Positions 37,201-43,876 of a stretch of DNA of 64,000 nucleotides are shown in pieces. The DNA lies in NCBI GenBank assembly GCA_016709995.1, contig JADJLQ010000001.1, forward strand, positions 530,001-594,000, written 5' to 3'. Position numbers and translations under genes: made by a program. Every line of letters starts with the position of its first letter. Positions within the stretch are counted from its first letter, which is position 1. The DNA is from Saprospiraceae bacterium (GTDB lineage: Bacteria; Bacteroidota; Bacteroidia; Chitinophagales; Saprospiraceae). Below the pieces are notes generated by a model. The model was not told where the DNA came from. It saw only the letters and a list, made by a program, of their open reading frames with translations, and searched no databases.

Positions 37201-38266
37201 CAGTGCTGCATGTACAGATTGTCATACTAAAGGCTATACCGGTACCTCGACCAAGTGTGTGGATTGTCATACAGCAGATTTTAATACAGCCACCAAACCA
37301 AATCACAAGACCCTAGGTCTGTCGACTGCTTGTGAATCCTGCCATACAACGGTACCAGGCTGGGCACCGGCCACCTTCGCCAATCACAATCAATATTATG
37401 TGATATCCGGAGCACATACCTCAATAGCCAATGACTGTGCGGCTTGTCACAAAGGGGTGTACAATGGAACTACGCCGAAGACTTGTTTTGGTTGTCATGC
37501 TACGGACTACAACACAACTTCCAGCCCCAATCATAAGACATCTAACTTCCCAACTGCCTGCGAATCGTGTCACAGTCAGGCTGCATGGGTACCAGCAGCT
37601 TTTGATCATAATAAGACCAAATTCCCTTTAACTGGTGCGCATCTCAGTGCGGCTTGTACAGATTGTCATAGTAAAGGCTACACGGGCACTTCGACCAAGT
37701 GTGTGGATTGTCATACAAAAGATTTTAATACAGCGACCAATCCGAATCATAAGACCCTGGCCTTGTCCACAGACTGCGCAAGTTGTCATACTACCGCGCC
37801 GGGATGGGCCCCTGCTTCGTTCCCAGTGCACAATCAGTATTATGCTTTATCTGGCGCTCATGCCACGATAGCTAATAATTGTGCAACCTGCCACAAAGGA
37901 ATATATAATGGTACTACCCCGAAAACATGCATAGGTTGCCATACAACTGACTATAACACGACTACTAATCCAAATCATAAAACAGCCAATTTCCCGGTTA
38001 CCTGTGAAAGCTGTCACAGTCAATCTGCCTGGACACCCTCTACTTTTAATCATGATGCACAGTATTTTAGAATATATAGTGGTAAACACCGTCAAAAATG
38101 GTCACAATGTTCAGAGTGCCATACCAGTGCTAGTAACTTTTCCGTTTTTAGTTGTACCAACTGTCACGAACATAACAGCAAAACAAAAGTAGACAATGAT
38201 CACAAAGGAGTGAAGAATTATATTTATTCTCCAACTTCTTGTTTTGACTGTCACAAAAAAGTATAG
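31259..38266 (+). CDS. giant multihaem cytochrome c, 94 CxxCH motifs in 2335 residues
   Basis: A signal peptide (FIILFLFGCSLMMAQS) leads into a diverged N-terminal region with 9 CxxCH sites. Thirteen six-haem modules of 148 residues follow, then a last module with 7 sites: 9 + 78 + 7 = 94 by eye. Each module has CxSCH, CAACH, CFGCH, CExCH, CxxCH and CVDCH sites. It also has six conserved extra histidines (HN, GAH/GSH, PNH, FDH, GAH, PNH), enough for bis-histidine ligation of every haem. There is no T9SS sorting domain, no membrane anchor after the signal and no catalytic motif. LFGC could instead be a lipobox. Predicted role: periplasmic or surface electron conduction or storage. Confidence 0.93.
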   Translation: MHRLPFIILFLFGCSLMMAQSPHGSDFMMECSSCHTATNWLVNKDSIQFDHDSTRFSLSGIHQTVDCRSCHSSLVFSEADPNCISCHQDMHSQTLGNDCARCHSTNSWVVENKLRMHELVSFPLLGNHANADCIECHKSSVPLKFERIGTACINCHQQDYLIKDKVDHQLAGFSTDCFQCHNLQAESWSASFDHEFFPLTEGHDINECTQCHIQGSYQSTSPDCKSCHQDNFNKTTNPNHTSLNLSTDCASCHSTLPGWSPASFPVHNEIYRLEQAHANIANDCAACHHGTYDGSTPKTCFGCHADNYASTTNPNHKTSNFPTACEACHDQTNWQSATFDHNKTKFPLTGAHVDVACLECHAAGYAGTSTACVDCHTKDFNGTVSPNHKTLNLSSDCASCHSTQVGWSPASFPIHNQIYKLEGSHANIANDCAACHHGTYDGSTPKDCFGCHAANYNSTKDPNHVTSKFSTTCESCHNQTAWQPANFDHNKTKFPLTGAHAGVACLECHAAGYAGTSTACVDCHTKDFNGTVSPNHKTLNLSSDCASCHSTQVGWSPASFPIHNQIYKLEGSHANIANDCAACHHGTYDGSTPKDCFGCHAANYNSTKDPNHVTSKFSTSCESCHNQTAWQPANFDHNKTKFPLTGAHAGVACLECHAAGYAGTSTACVDCHTKDFNGTVSPNHKTLNLSSNCASCHSTQAGWSPASFPIHNQIYKLEGSHANIANDCAACHHGTYDGSTPKDCFGCHAANYNSTKDPNHVTSKFSTSCESCHNQTAWQPANFDHNKTKFPLTGAHAGVACLECHAAGYAGTSTACVDCHTKDFNGTVSPNHKTLNLSSDCASCHSTQAGWSPASFPIHNQIYKLEGSHANIANDCAACHHGTYNGSTPKDCFGCHAANYNSTKDPNHVTSKFSTSCESCHNQTAWQPANFDHNKTKFPLTGAHAGVACLECHAAGYAGTSTACVDCHTKDFNGTVSPNHKTLNLSSNCASCHSTQAGWSPASFPIHNQIYKLEGSHANIANDCAACHHGTYNGSTPKDCFGCHAANYNSTKDPNHVTSKFSTSCESCHNQTAWQPANFDHNKTKFPLTGAHAGVACLECHAAGYAGTSTACVDCHTKDLNGTVSPNHKTLNLSSNCESCHTTVPGWAPATFANHNQYYVISGAHTSIANDCAACHKGVYNGTTPKTCFGCHATDYNTTTKPNHKTANFSTACESCHSQAAWVPASFDHNKTKFPLTGAHISAACTDCHTKGYTGTSTKCVDCHTADFNTATKPNHKTLGLSTACESCHTTVPGWAPATFANHNQYYVISGAHTSIANDCAACHKGVYNGTTPKTCFGCHATDYNTTTKPNHKTANFSTACESCHSQAAWVPASFDHNKTKFPLTGAHISAACTDCHTKGYTGTSTKCVDCHTADFNTATKPNHKTLGLSTACESCHTTVPGWAPATFANHNQYYVIAGAHTSIANDCAACHKGVYNGTTPKTCFGCHATDYNTTSKPNHKTSNFPTACESCHSQAAWVPASFDHNKTKFPLTGAHISASCTDCHTKGYTGTSTKCVDCHTADFNTATKPNHKTLGLSTACESCHTTVPGWAPATFANHNQYYVIAGAHTSIANDCAACHKGVYNGTTPKTCFGCHATDYNTTTKPNHKTANFSTACESCHSQAAWVPASFDHNKTKFPLTGAHISAACTDCHTKGYTGTSTKCVDCHTADFNTATKPNHKTLGLSTACESCHTTVPGWAPATFANHNQYYVIAGAHTSIANDCAACHKGVYNGTTPKTCFGCHATDYNTTTKPNHKTANFSTACESCHSQAAWVPASFDHNKTKFPLTGAHISAACTDCHTKGYTGTSTKCVDCHTADFNTATKPNHKTLGLSTACESCHTTVPGWAPATFANHNQYYVISGAHTSIANDCAACHKGVYNGTTPKTCFGCHATDYNTTTKPNHKTANFSTACESCHSQAAWVPASFDHNKTKFPLTGAHISAACTDCHTKGYTGTSTKCVDCHTADFNTATKPNHKTLGLSTACESCHTTVPGWAPATFANHNQYYVISGAHTSIANDCAACHKGVYNGTTPKTCFGCHATDYNTTSSPNHKTSNFPTACESCHSQAAWVPAAFDHNKTKFPLTGAHLSAACTDCHSKGYTGTSTKCVDCHTKDFNTATNPNHKTLALSTDCASCHTTAPGWAPASFPVHNQYYALSGAHATIANNCATCHKGIYNGTTPKTCIGCHTTDYNTTTNPNHKTANFPVTCESCHSQSAWTPSTFNHDAQYFRIYSGKHRQKWSQCSECHTSASNFSVFSCTNCHEHNSKTKVDNDHKGVKNYIYSPTSCFDCHKKV
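32003..38218 (+). repeat. fourteen tandem 444-bp coding repeats
   Basis: The first Cys codon of each module falls at 32003, 32447, 32891, 33335, 33779, 34223, 34667, 35111, 35555, 35999, 36443, 36887, 37331 and 37775, always exactly 444 bases apart. Units 1-6 form one sequence type (WSPASFP, CHHGTY, KDFNGTVSP) and units 7-13 another (WAPATFANHN, CHKGVY, TADFNTATK). Within each type the DNA is nearly identical. Unit 14 is diverged and mixes features of both types. A truncated, diverged unit with four sites precedes unit 1. Confidence 0.95.
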
Positions 38267-38270
38267 CTCA

Positions 38271-39872
38271 GTGAGATATTGGATATTTTCAATCATATTA
38301 ATAGCTCAACCCAATTGGTTAATTGGGCAGGACACCTTGACTTCCAGAATAGGTAAGATCACATTCAAAAGTTCCATCAATTATTACGTAAAATATCAGA
38401 CTACAGAATTTATAAAGGTGGGCGATACACTCTATTTAATGCTTGACAAACTGGAGCCGGCATTAGAGATTCATCATATGTCTTCAACTTCATGTGTGGG
38501 TAAAAAAATTACAAAAGAGACATTAAATATTGGAGATTCTTTGGTGGCAAGAGTTTTGATACAAATTCAAAAGAATGATTCTAAATCAGATTCGCTTTCA
38601 GTTAGTGTAAATACTCAAAATCAATTGATTAGCGAAAAACCGAAGCCCAAATCTTTGCGAAAACTACAGAATGTGACCGGCAGATTGACTGCCTCATCCT
38701 ATTCTTCCAAATCATCTGGTCATGATCAGATTGATACCAGGCTGAGGTATACTTTGGTTCTAAATGCCAGAAGTATTAATGGCTCAAAATGGGGAGGGGA
38801 GTCCTACATTTCATTTAGACACAAAATCGGTGATTGGCAGGAGGTGACGAATAATTTGTTTGGGGCTCTTAAAATTTATAACCTGGCATTGAAATATAAT
38901 CCGAAGGAAAATGTGATGTTTGCTGTTGGTAGAAAAGTCAATCTGAATGTCTCCAATTTAGGGGCAGTTGATGGATTACAGTATGAGAAAAAGGTTAAAA
39001 ATATGATTTATGGGGCCATCCTAGGTTCCAGGCCAGACTATACAGACTATGGAATTAATCTCAAGCTGCTGCAGGCTGGCCTTTTTGCAGGTCACAACTG
39101 GAGAAATAAAAAAGGGGGTGATATAAACAGCACCATCGCTTTTTTTGAACAAAAAAATGACTTTAAAACTGATCGAAGATTTACCTACTTGCAACATACC
39201 AATACGTTGATCAAAAATCTTATGTTGTTTTCATCCATGGAAATCGATTTATTTAAAAAAGTTAATAATACAGTATCCACTACTTTTTCTCCATCGAGTA
39301 TATTTTTATCTTTGCGTTACAAAATAAATAAGCAGTTTTCAATAAACTCTTCCTATGATGCATTGAAAAACGTTATTTATTTCGAGTCTTTTAAAAACTA
39401 TATTGATCAAATCATAGAGCAAGAGGTGCGCCAGGGATTGAGATTTGGTATCAATATAGATCCATTAAAAAACGTGAGCCTTGGAATAAATGGGGGATAC
39501 AGATTTCAAGCAGACAAAAAGGATCCTTCGAGAAATGCGGATATTTACTTATCATATTATAACATACCAGGAATACAAATGAATATATCGCTTTCTGGTA
39601 CTTATTTAAGCACGGATTATTTGTCAGGTACTTTAGCTGGTATACGACTCAATAAAAGTTTTAACCAGGACAAATGGTCGCTGGAATCTTCCTATCGCCA
39701 GGTGCATTATCAATATGGCAATACAGAGGTGCCATTAAATCAGCGAATCGCTGAAATGGGGCTAAATATGAGAATAATGAAAAAAATATCCTTTAGCCTT
39801 CATGGAGAAGGTACCTTTGATGCCAGCAGGCAGTATTATTCTTTATATTGTAATTTGATGAAGAGATTTTAA
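38271..39872 (+). CDS. probable outer-membrane beta-barrel protein of the cytochrome cluster
   Basis: The frame opens at a TTG (38244) inside the cytochrome gene, but GTG at 38271, five bases after its stop, directly begins a signal peptide (RYWIFSIILIA to LIGQD), so I prefer it. After an N-terminal domain of about 120 residues, the remaining sequence alternates amphipathic strands (LRYTLVLNARS, VMFAVGRKV, ISLSGTYLSTDY) and ends in Phe, as outer-membrane barrels do. I recognise no named family and no haem site. By position it may be the barrel that lets a cytochrome contact the outside, like MtrB or PioB in other systems; this is inference. Confidence 0.7.
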   Translation: MRYWIFSIILIAQPNWLIGQDTLTSRIGKITFKSSINYYVKYQTTEFIKVGDTLYLMLDKLEPALEIHHMSSTSCVGKKITKETLNIGDSLVARVLIQIQKNDSKSDSLSVSVNTQNQLISEKPKPKSLRKLQNVTGRLTASSYSSKSSGHDQIDTRLRYTLVLNARSINGSKWGGESYISFRHKIGDWQEVTNNLFGALKIYNLALKYNPKENVMFAVGRKVNLNVSNLGAVDGLQYEKKVKNMIYGAILGSRPDYTDYGINLKLLQAGLFAGHNWRNKKGGDINSTIAFFEQKNDFKTDRRFTYLQHTNTLIKNLMLFSSMEIDLFKKVNNTVSTTFSPSSIFLSLRYKINKQFSINSSYDALKNVIYFESFKNYIDQIIEQEVRQGLRFGINIDPLKNVSLGINGGYRFQADKKDPSRNADIYLSYYNIPGIQMNISLSGTYLSTDYLSGTLAGIRLNKSFNQDKWSLESSYRQVHYQYGNTEVPLNQRIAEMGLNMRIMKKISFSLHGEGTFDASRQYYSLYCNLMKRF

Positions 39873-39911
39873 TTTAAAGGACAAATATTTATTAATTCGT
39901 AACTATTACTT

Positions 39912-40667
39912 ATGTCAACCAAAATTATTTATTATTTAAGCATAATTGTGCTTCTCCTAGCGTCCTGTAAGGCTAAACCTACCATCATACAAGAGGATAC
40001 TCCGGAATCTGTGGGAATGGAAGCATCTAGCACTCCAGCTTCAACTCCAATGGACCTTCATGAAGTAAAATCCATCGATGTTCAACACACGGCAAAGTAT
40101 ACTTATGTACAGGTTTTGGAGGGCACAAAGTCCTTTTGTGTAGCTATTCCATTGGACAAGGAGATAAAGAAGGGCAGTACCTATTATTTTCGCGGAGGTA
40201 TTATCATGGCCAATCCTGAAGTTTTACAGTTTAGTGAAAAATTTGAAACCGTGATGATCTCACCTGGCCTGAGCGAAAATCCTTTAGCAGTTAATACACC
40301 GGCGGCTAGCACTACTGCACCGATAGCTGGTGATGGTATAAAAATAAAAGAAGTCAAGATCGAAACTGCCCCTGGTGTGACTACTTTAGCTGAATTGTTT
40401 AAAAATCCAGAAAAATTTGAGGGTAAAACCATCAAAGTCCAGGGGCAATGTGTCAAGCTCAATCGGATGATTTTAAACAAAAACTGGCTTCATATTCAAG
40501 ACAATACCACCAACAAAGACGGTCAAAAATATGACCTTACGATCACTACGTTGGATGAAGTTCAGCTCGGGGATATTGTAATCTTTGAGGGGAAGCTGGC
40601 TTTAAATAAAGATTTTGGAGCAGGATATAAATATGATGTTATTCTGGAAGAAAGTAAATTGAAATAA
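39912..40667 (+). CDS. NrfJ-like lipoprotein with two OB-type domains
   Basis: This 251-residue protein has a lipoprotein signal (LLLASC, Cys19) and a Thr/Pro/Ser-rich linker. The first small domain at about 55-120 (YTYVQVLEGTKSFCVAIP to GSTYYFRGGIIM) resembles NrfJ, and the second at about 150-250 (LFKNPEKFEGKTIKVQGQ, NWLHIQDNT, GDIVIFEGKL) is OB-fold-like. In Wolinella, NrfJ is encoded next to the fused cytochrome c synthase NrfI, the same order as here. The function of the family is unclear; a role at the cytochrome maturation or assembly step is inferred from context. Confidence 0.72.
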   Translation: MSTKIIYYLSIIVLLLASCKAKPTIIQEDTPESVGMEASSTPASTPMDLHEVKSIDVQHTAKYTYVQVLEGTKSFCVAIPLDKEIKKGSTYYFRGGIIMANPEVLQFSEKFETVMISPGLSENPLAVNTPAASTTAPIAGDGIKIKEVKIETAPGVTTLAELFKNPEKFEGKTIKVQGQCVKLNRMILNKNWLHIQDNTTNKDGQKYDLTITTLDEVQLGDIVIFEGKLALNKDFGAGYKYDVILEESKLK

Positions 40668-40691
40668 ATTACCGGAGTTACCCCAAAAACA

Positions 40692-43600
40692 ATGATTAAA
40701 AATTTTTTTGATAAATTATTTTCTACCAGGGCTAGTGGCCTATACATCCTTTTATTTGCCATCTCCATAGGTGTGGCCACTTTTGTTGAAAACGATTTTG
40801 GCACCAGTGCAGCACAAAAAGTGATATTCAGATCTGCCTGGTTTGAGTTACTATTGGTGCTGTTTGGGATGAGCATACTGATCAATATTTTTCGCTTTAA
40901 AATGATCAGACAAAAAAAATGGGCGATCTTATTGTTTCATGCTTCGATATTAATTATTCTTATTGGGGCTGGCATTACTCGCTATTTTGGAACTGAAGGA
41001 AGAATGCATATTCGCGAAGGAGCACGATCCAATGTTATCATCTCTAACGAAACCTATCTCAAGTTTAAAGTGCGGACTCCTTCTGGAAAATCTTATAGCT
41101 TTGATGAACCAGTTTATTTTGCTTCTTTGGGCAAAAACAAATTCGACAAATCCTACCAGATCGGCAGTCAGTTGATCCAGGTCGATTTGAAAAAATTCAC
41201 GCCAAATCCAGCAACTTCCCTGGTCGACGATCCAACAGGCACTCCGGTAATTAAGGTCGTAATATCTGGCGGTGATGGTAGAGAAGAGTATTATTTAAAA
41301 CAGGGGGAATCCAAGCTGATCCATGAAGCTGTCTTTAATTTTGGTGGCGGCATCATTCCGACTGCGATCAATTTTCTATACCAAGATCAGCATTTGTTGA
41401 TTCAGACGCCTGATTCGATAACCCAATTTCAAATGGCGATCCAAAAAACCGACCGGCTGGGCCCTAATGCTTTGAATCCATTGCTAGTGAGGACTTTGTA
41501 TACCTTGCAAGGTCTCAATTTTGTCATTGGTGATTTTAAACCCAATGCTGTTTTGGCCAATACCTCAGCTTCTCCAAAAATGAAAAATGGTAGCCTGGCT
41601 TTACTTGATTTAGATATCGATGTAAATGGATCCCGCGGCATTATATCAACCTATGGTATTCATGGGGAATTAGGGGAGTATCAGTACAGGAAAGTGGGGG
41701 AGTGTGAAATCGGTATTGCTTACGGATCGAAGGAAGTCAAAGTCCCGTTTTACCTTCAACTGAATGATTTTATATTGGACCGTTATCCCGGTACTAATAG
41801 TCCATCTTCTTATGCCAGCGAAGTTACCTTAATCGATAATGTCAATAATGTCAATCGTGATCAAAGGATCTATATGAATCACGTGCTGGATCATCAAGGT
41901 TACCGTTTTTTTCAATCTTCTTTTGATCAGGATGAGCTTGGTACGGTCCTGAGCGTCAATCATGATGCCCCTGGGACCTGGGTGTCTTATCTCGGATATT
42001 TTTTATTAACCTTAGGTATGATACTCACGTTGCTGAGCCGTAAAAGCAGATTCAGGTCGATATCTGAGAAATTAAAATCTATGCGAGAGGAGGTTGTCAA
42101 ACACGGCAAAATAGCATTGAGCCTGCTGATATGGCTCGCTCTCAGCCCCAGCATATTTGCGAATGTGATTACGCCGGCTATACATACAATGGATAATGAC
42201 CATGCAGCGATGTTCGGTAGATTGCAGGTGCAGGATCAAAATGGTCGTATTAAACCGATGAATAGCTTGTCCAGTGAAATATTGAGAAAAATATCCCGAA
42301 AGGAATCTCTATTCGGACAGAACCCTGATCAAATCATCCTTGGCATGATGGCTTATCCTGAAGAATGGGCCGATCAGCCTTTGATCAAAGTAGGAGAAAG
42401 CACTGATTTGAAGAAATTATTGAATAACTCTAGTAAAATGTTGAGTTACAATGATTTTTTTAACCCTCAATATATTTTGCAGGAAGCCGTGATGAAAGCC
42501 TATAATCTTGAACCACGTGATAGAGGCACTTTTGAAAAGGAACTGATCAAGTTGGATGAAAAGGTCAATATCTGCAATATGGTGTACACGGGTAGATTAA
42601 TGCAATGGTTTCCACTTCCTGAAGACGCCAATCATACATGGACATCTCCAAATGATCCTCACGCAGTCAATGGGATCAATGTATCACAGGTGTATAATGA
42701 CAAATATTTTATACCCTATATCACCAGTGTAAGAAATTCAATGAATTCGAAAAATTGGAACGAATCCAATCAACTTTTATCAGAAATCGGAAAATATCAA
42801 TCAAAATTTGGAGGCCATGTTTTGATGAATCCGACCAAGGTCAAACTGGAGATTTTGCTCAATAAAATGAATGTGTTTAGTAGATTGGGCATGTACTATG
42901 GATTGTTAGGATTATTGATTTTGGTATTGTTCTTTGTAACCATTTTTAACCCCTCCTGGTCTATGAAATGGCCGCTTTTACTGGCAAGTTCCGGTATGGG
43001 AATTGCCTTTTTATTTCACACGATTGGTTTGGGTCTCAGATGGTATGTGTCAGGTAGAGCGCCCTGGAGCAATGGTTACGAATCCATGATTTATATTGCC
43101 TTTACCACGGTGCTTTCTTCATTGGCGTTTTCCCGAAAATCTTTAGGAGGAATGGCAGCTGGAGCTATTCTGGCTTCGACTATTTTGATGGTGGCTGGGT
43201 TGAGTTGGATGGATCCGGAGATAACTCCCTTGGTTCCTGTGCTCAAATCCTACTGGCTCACCATACATGTTTCTATGGAAGCTGGGAGTTATGGATTCCT
43301 CACACTCGGGGCTTTGATTGGCATTCTGAATCTGGTCTTGATGATATTTGGCACTGCCAAAAACAAAGATCGACTGAATAGAACGATTTCTGAGCTGACC
43401 CTGACCAGTGAGATGACTTTGATTGCAGGATTATTCATCATAAGTATCGGGACCTATTTGGGCGGTGTCTGGGCAAACGAATCATGGGGAAGGTATTGGG
43501 GTTGGGATGCCAAAGAGACTTGGGCTTTAGTGACGATATTGGTGTATGCGTTCATTTTACATATGCGATTTATACCTGGGCTGAGGGGGCATTTTGCCTT

Positions 43601-43802
43601 TAATATTGCTTCTTTATTTGGCTTGGCATCTGTGATGATGACCTACTTTGGGGTTAATTATTATTTGTCCGGGCTGCACTCCTACGCTGCCGGGGATCCT
43701 GTCCCGATACCTACTTTTGTATATTATACAGTGGCTTCACTATTGGGGATAAGTTTACTTGCCTGGTGGAAAAATAAAACCGTTTTTAAAGTCCCATCGT
43801 AA
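40692..43802 (+). CDS. ccsBA: fused ResB-CcsA cytochrome c synthase (CcsBA/NrfI type)
   Basis: This is a 1036-residue inner-membrane protein. The ResB/CcsB half is about residues 1-460, with several N-terminal helices and a large periplasmic domain. A middle region follows, then the CcsA half at about 670-1036. The CcsA half carries the haem-presenting WWD motif (ANESWGRYWGWDAKETWAL) and flanking membrane histidines. System II synthases of this kind export haem and attach it to CxxCH sites. Encoded 24 bp after the NrfJ-like gene, at the end of the multihaem cluster, it probably serves the more than one hundred haem sites encoded just upstream. Confidence 0.93.
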   Translation: MIKNFFDKLFSTRASGLYILLFAISIGVATFVENDFGTSAAQKVIFRSAWFELLLVLFGMSILINIFRFKMIRQKKWAILLFHASILIILIGAGITRYFGTEGRMHIREGARSNVIISNETYLKFKVRTPSGKSYSFDEPVYFASLGKNKFDKSYQIGSQLIQVDLKKFTPNPATSLVDDPTGTPVIKVVISGGDGREEYYLKQGESKLIHEAVFNFGGGIIPTAINFLYQDQHLLIQTPDSITQFQMAIQKTDRLGPNALNPLLVRTLYTLQGLNFVIGDFKPNAVLANTSASPKMKNGSLALLDLDIDVNGSRGIISTYGIHGELGEYQYRKVGECEIGIAYGSKEVKVPFYLQLNDFILDRYPGTNSPSSYASEVTLIDNVNNVNRDQRIYMNHVLDHQGYRFFQSSFDQDELGTVLSVNHDAPGTWVSYLGYFLLTLGMILTLLSRKSRFRSISEKLKSMREEVVKHGKIALSLLIWLALSPSIFANVITPAIHTMDNDHAAMFGRLQVQDQNGRIKPMNSLSSEILRKISRKESLFGQNPDQIILGMMAYPEEWADQPLIKVGESTDLKKLLNNSSKMLSYNDFFNPQYILQEAVMKAYNLEPRDRGTFEKELIKLDEKVNICNMVYTGRLMQWFPLPEDANHTWTSPNDPHAVNGINVSQVYNDKYFIPYITSVRNSMNSKNWNESNQLLSEIGKYQSKFGGHVLMNPTKVKLEILLNKMNVFSRLGMYYGLLGLLILVLFFVTIFNPSWSMKWPLLLASSGMGIAFLFHTIGLGLRWYVSGRAPWSNGYESMIYIAFTTVLSSLAFSRKSLGGMAAGAILASTILMVAGLSWMDPEITPLVPVLKSYWLTIHVSMEAGSYGFLTLGALIGILNLVLMIFGTAKNKDRLNRTISELTLTSEMTLIAGLFIISIGTYLGGVWANESWGRYWGWDAKETWALVTILVYAFILHMRFIPGLRGHFAFNIASLFGLASVMMTYFGVNYYLSGLHSYAAGDPVPIPTFVYYTVASLLGISLLAWWKNKTVFKVPS

Positions 43803-43876
43803 TTCGGATCGGTTATATTTTCTTGATTTCTATCAAAAGGAAATATTAACAATACCAGCTGCGTTTTCTTTAAAAC

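Noticed and set aside
32036..37831. Repeated minus-strand open frames of 60-154 residues across the tandem array
   Set aside because: They recur with the 444-bp period and simply mirror codon use of the sense cytochrome repeats; no signal peptide, motif or start signal supports them.
32003..38218. Tandem repeat array as a CRISPR-like or mobile element
   Set aside because: The repeat unit is 444 bp, entirely coding and in frame, with no spacers, terminal inverted repeats or cas/transposase genes.
29454..38266. Octahaem hydroxylamine/nitrite reductase or NrfA-type enzyme
   Set aside because: No CxxCK motif or catalytic block of these enzymes was found; all sites are simple CxxCH in repetitive modules, favouring electron transfer.
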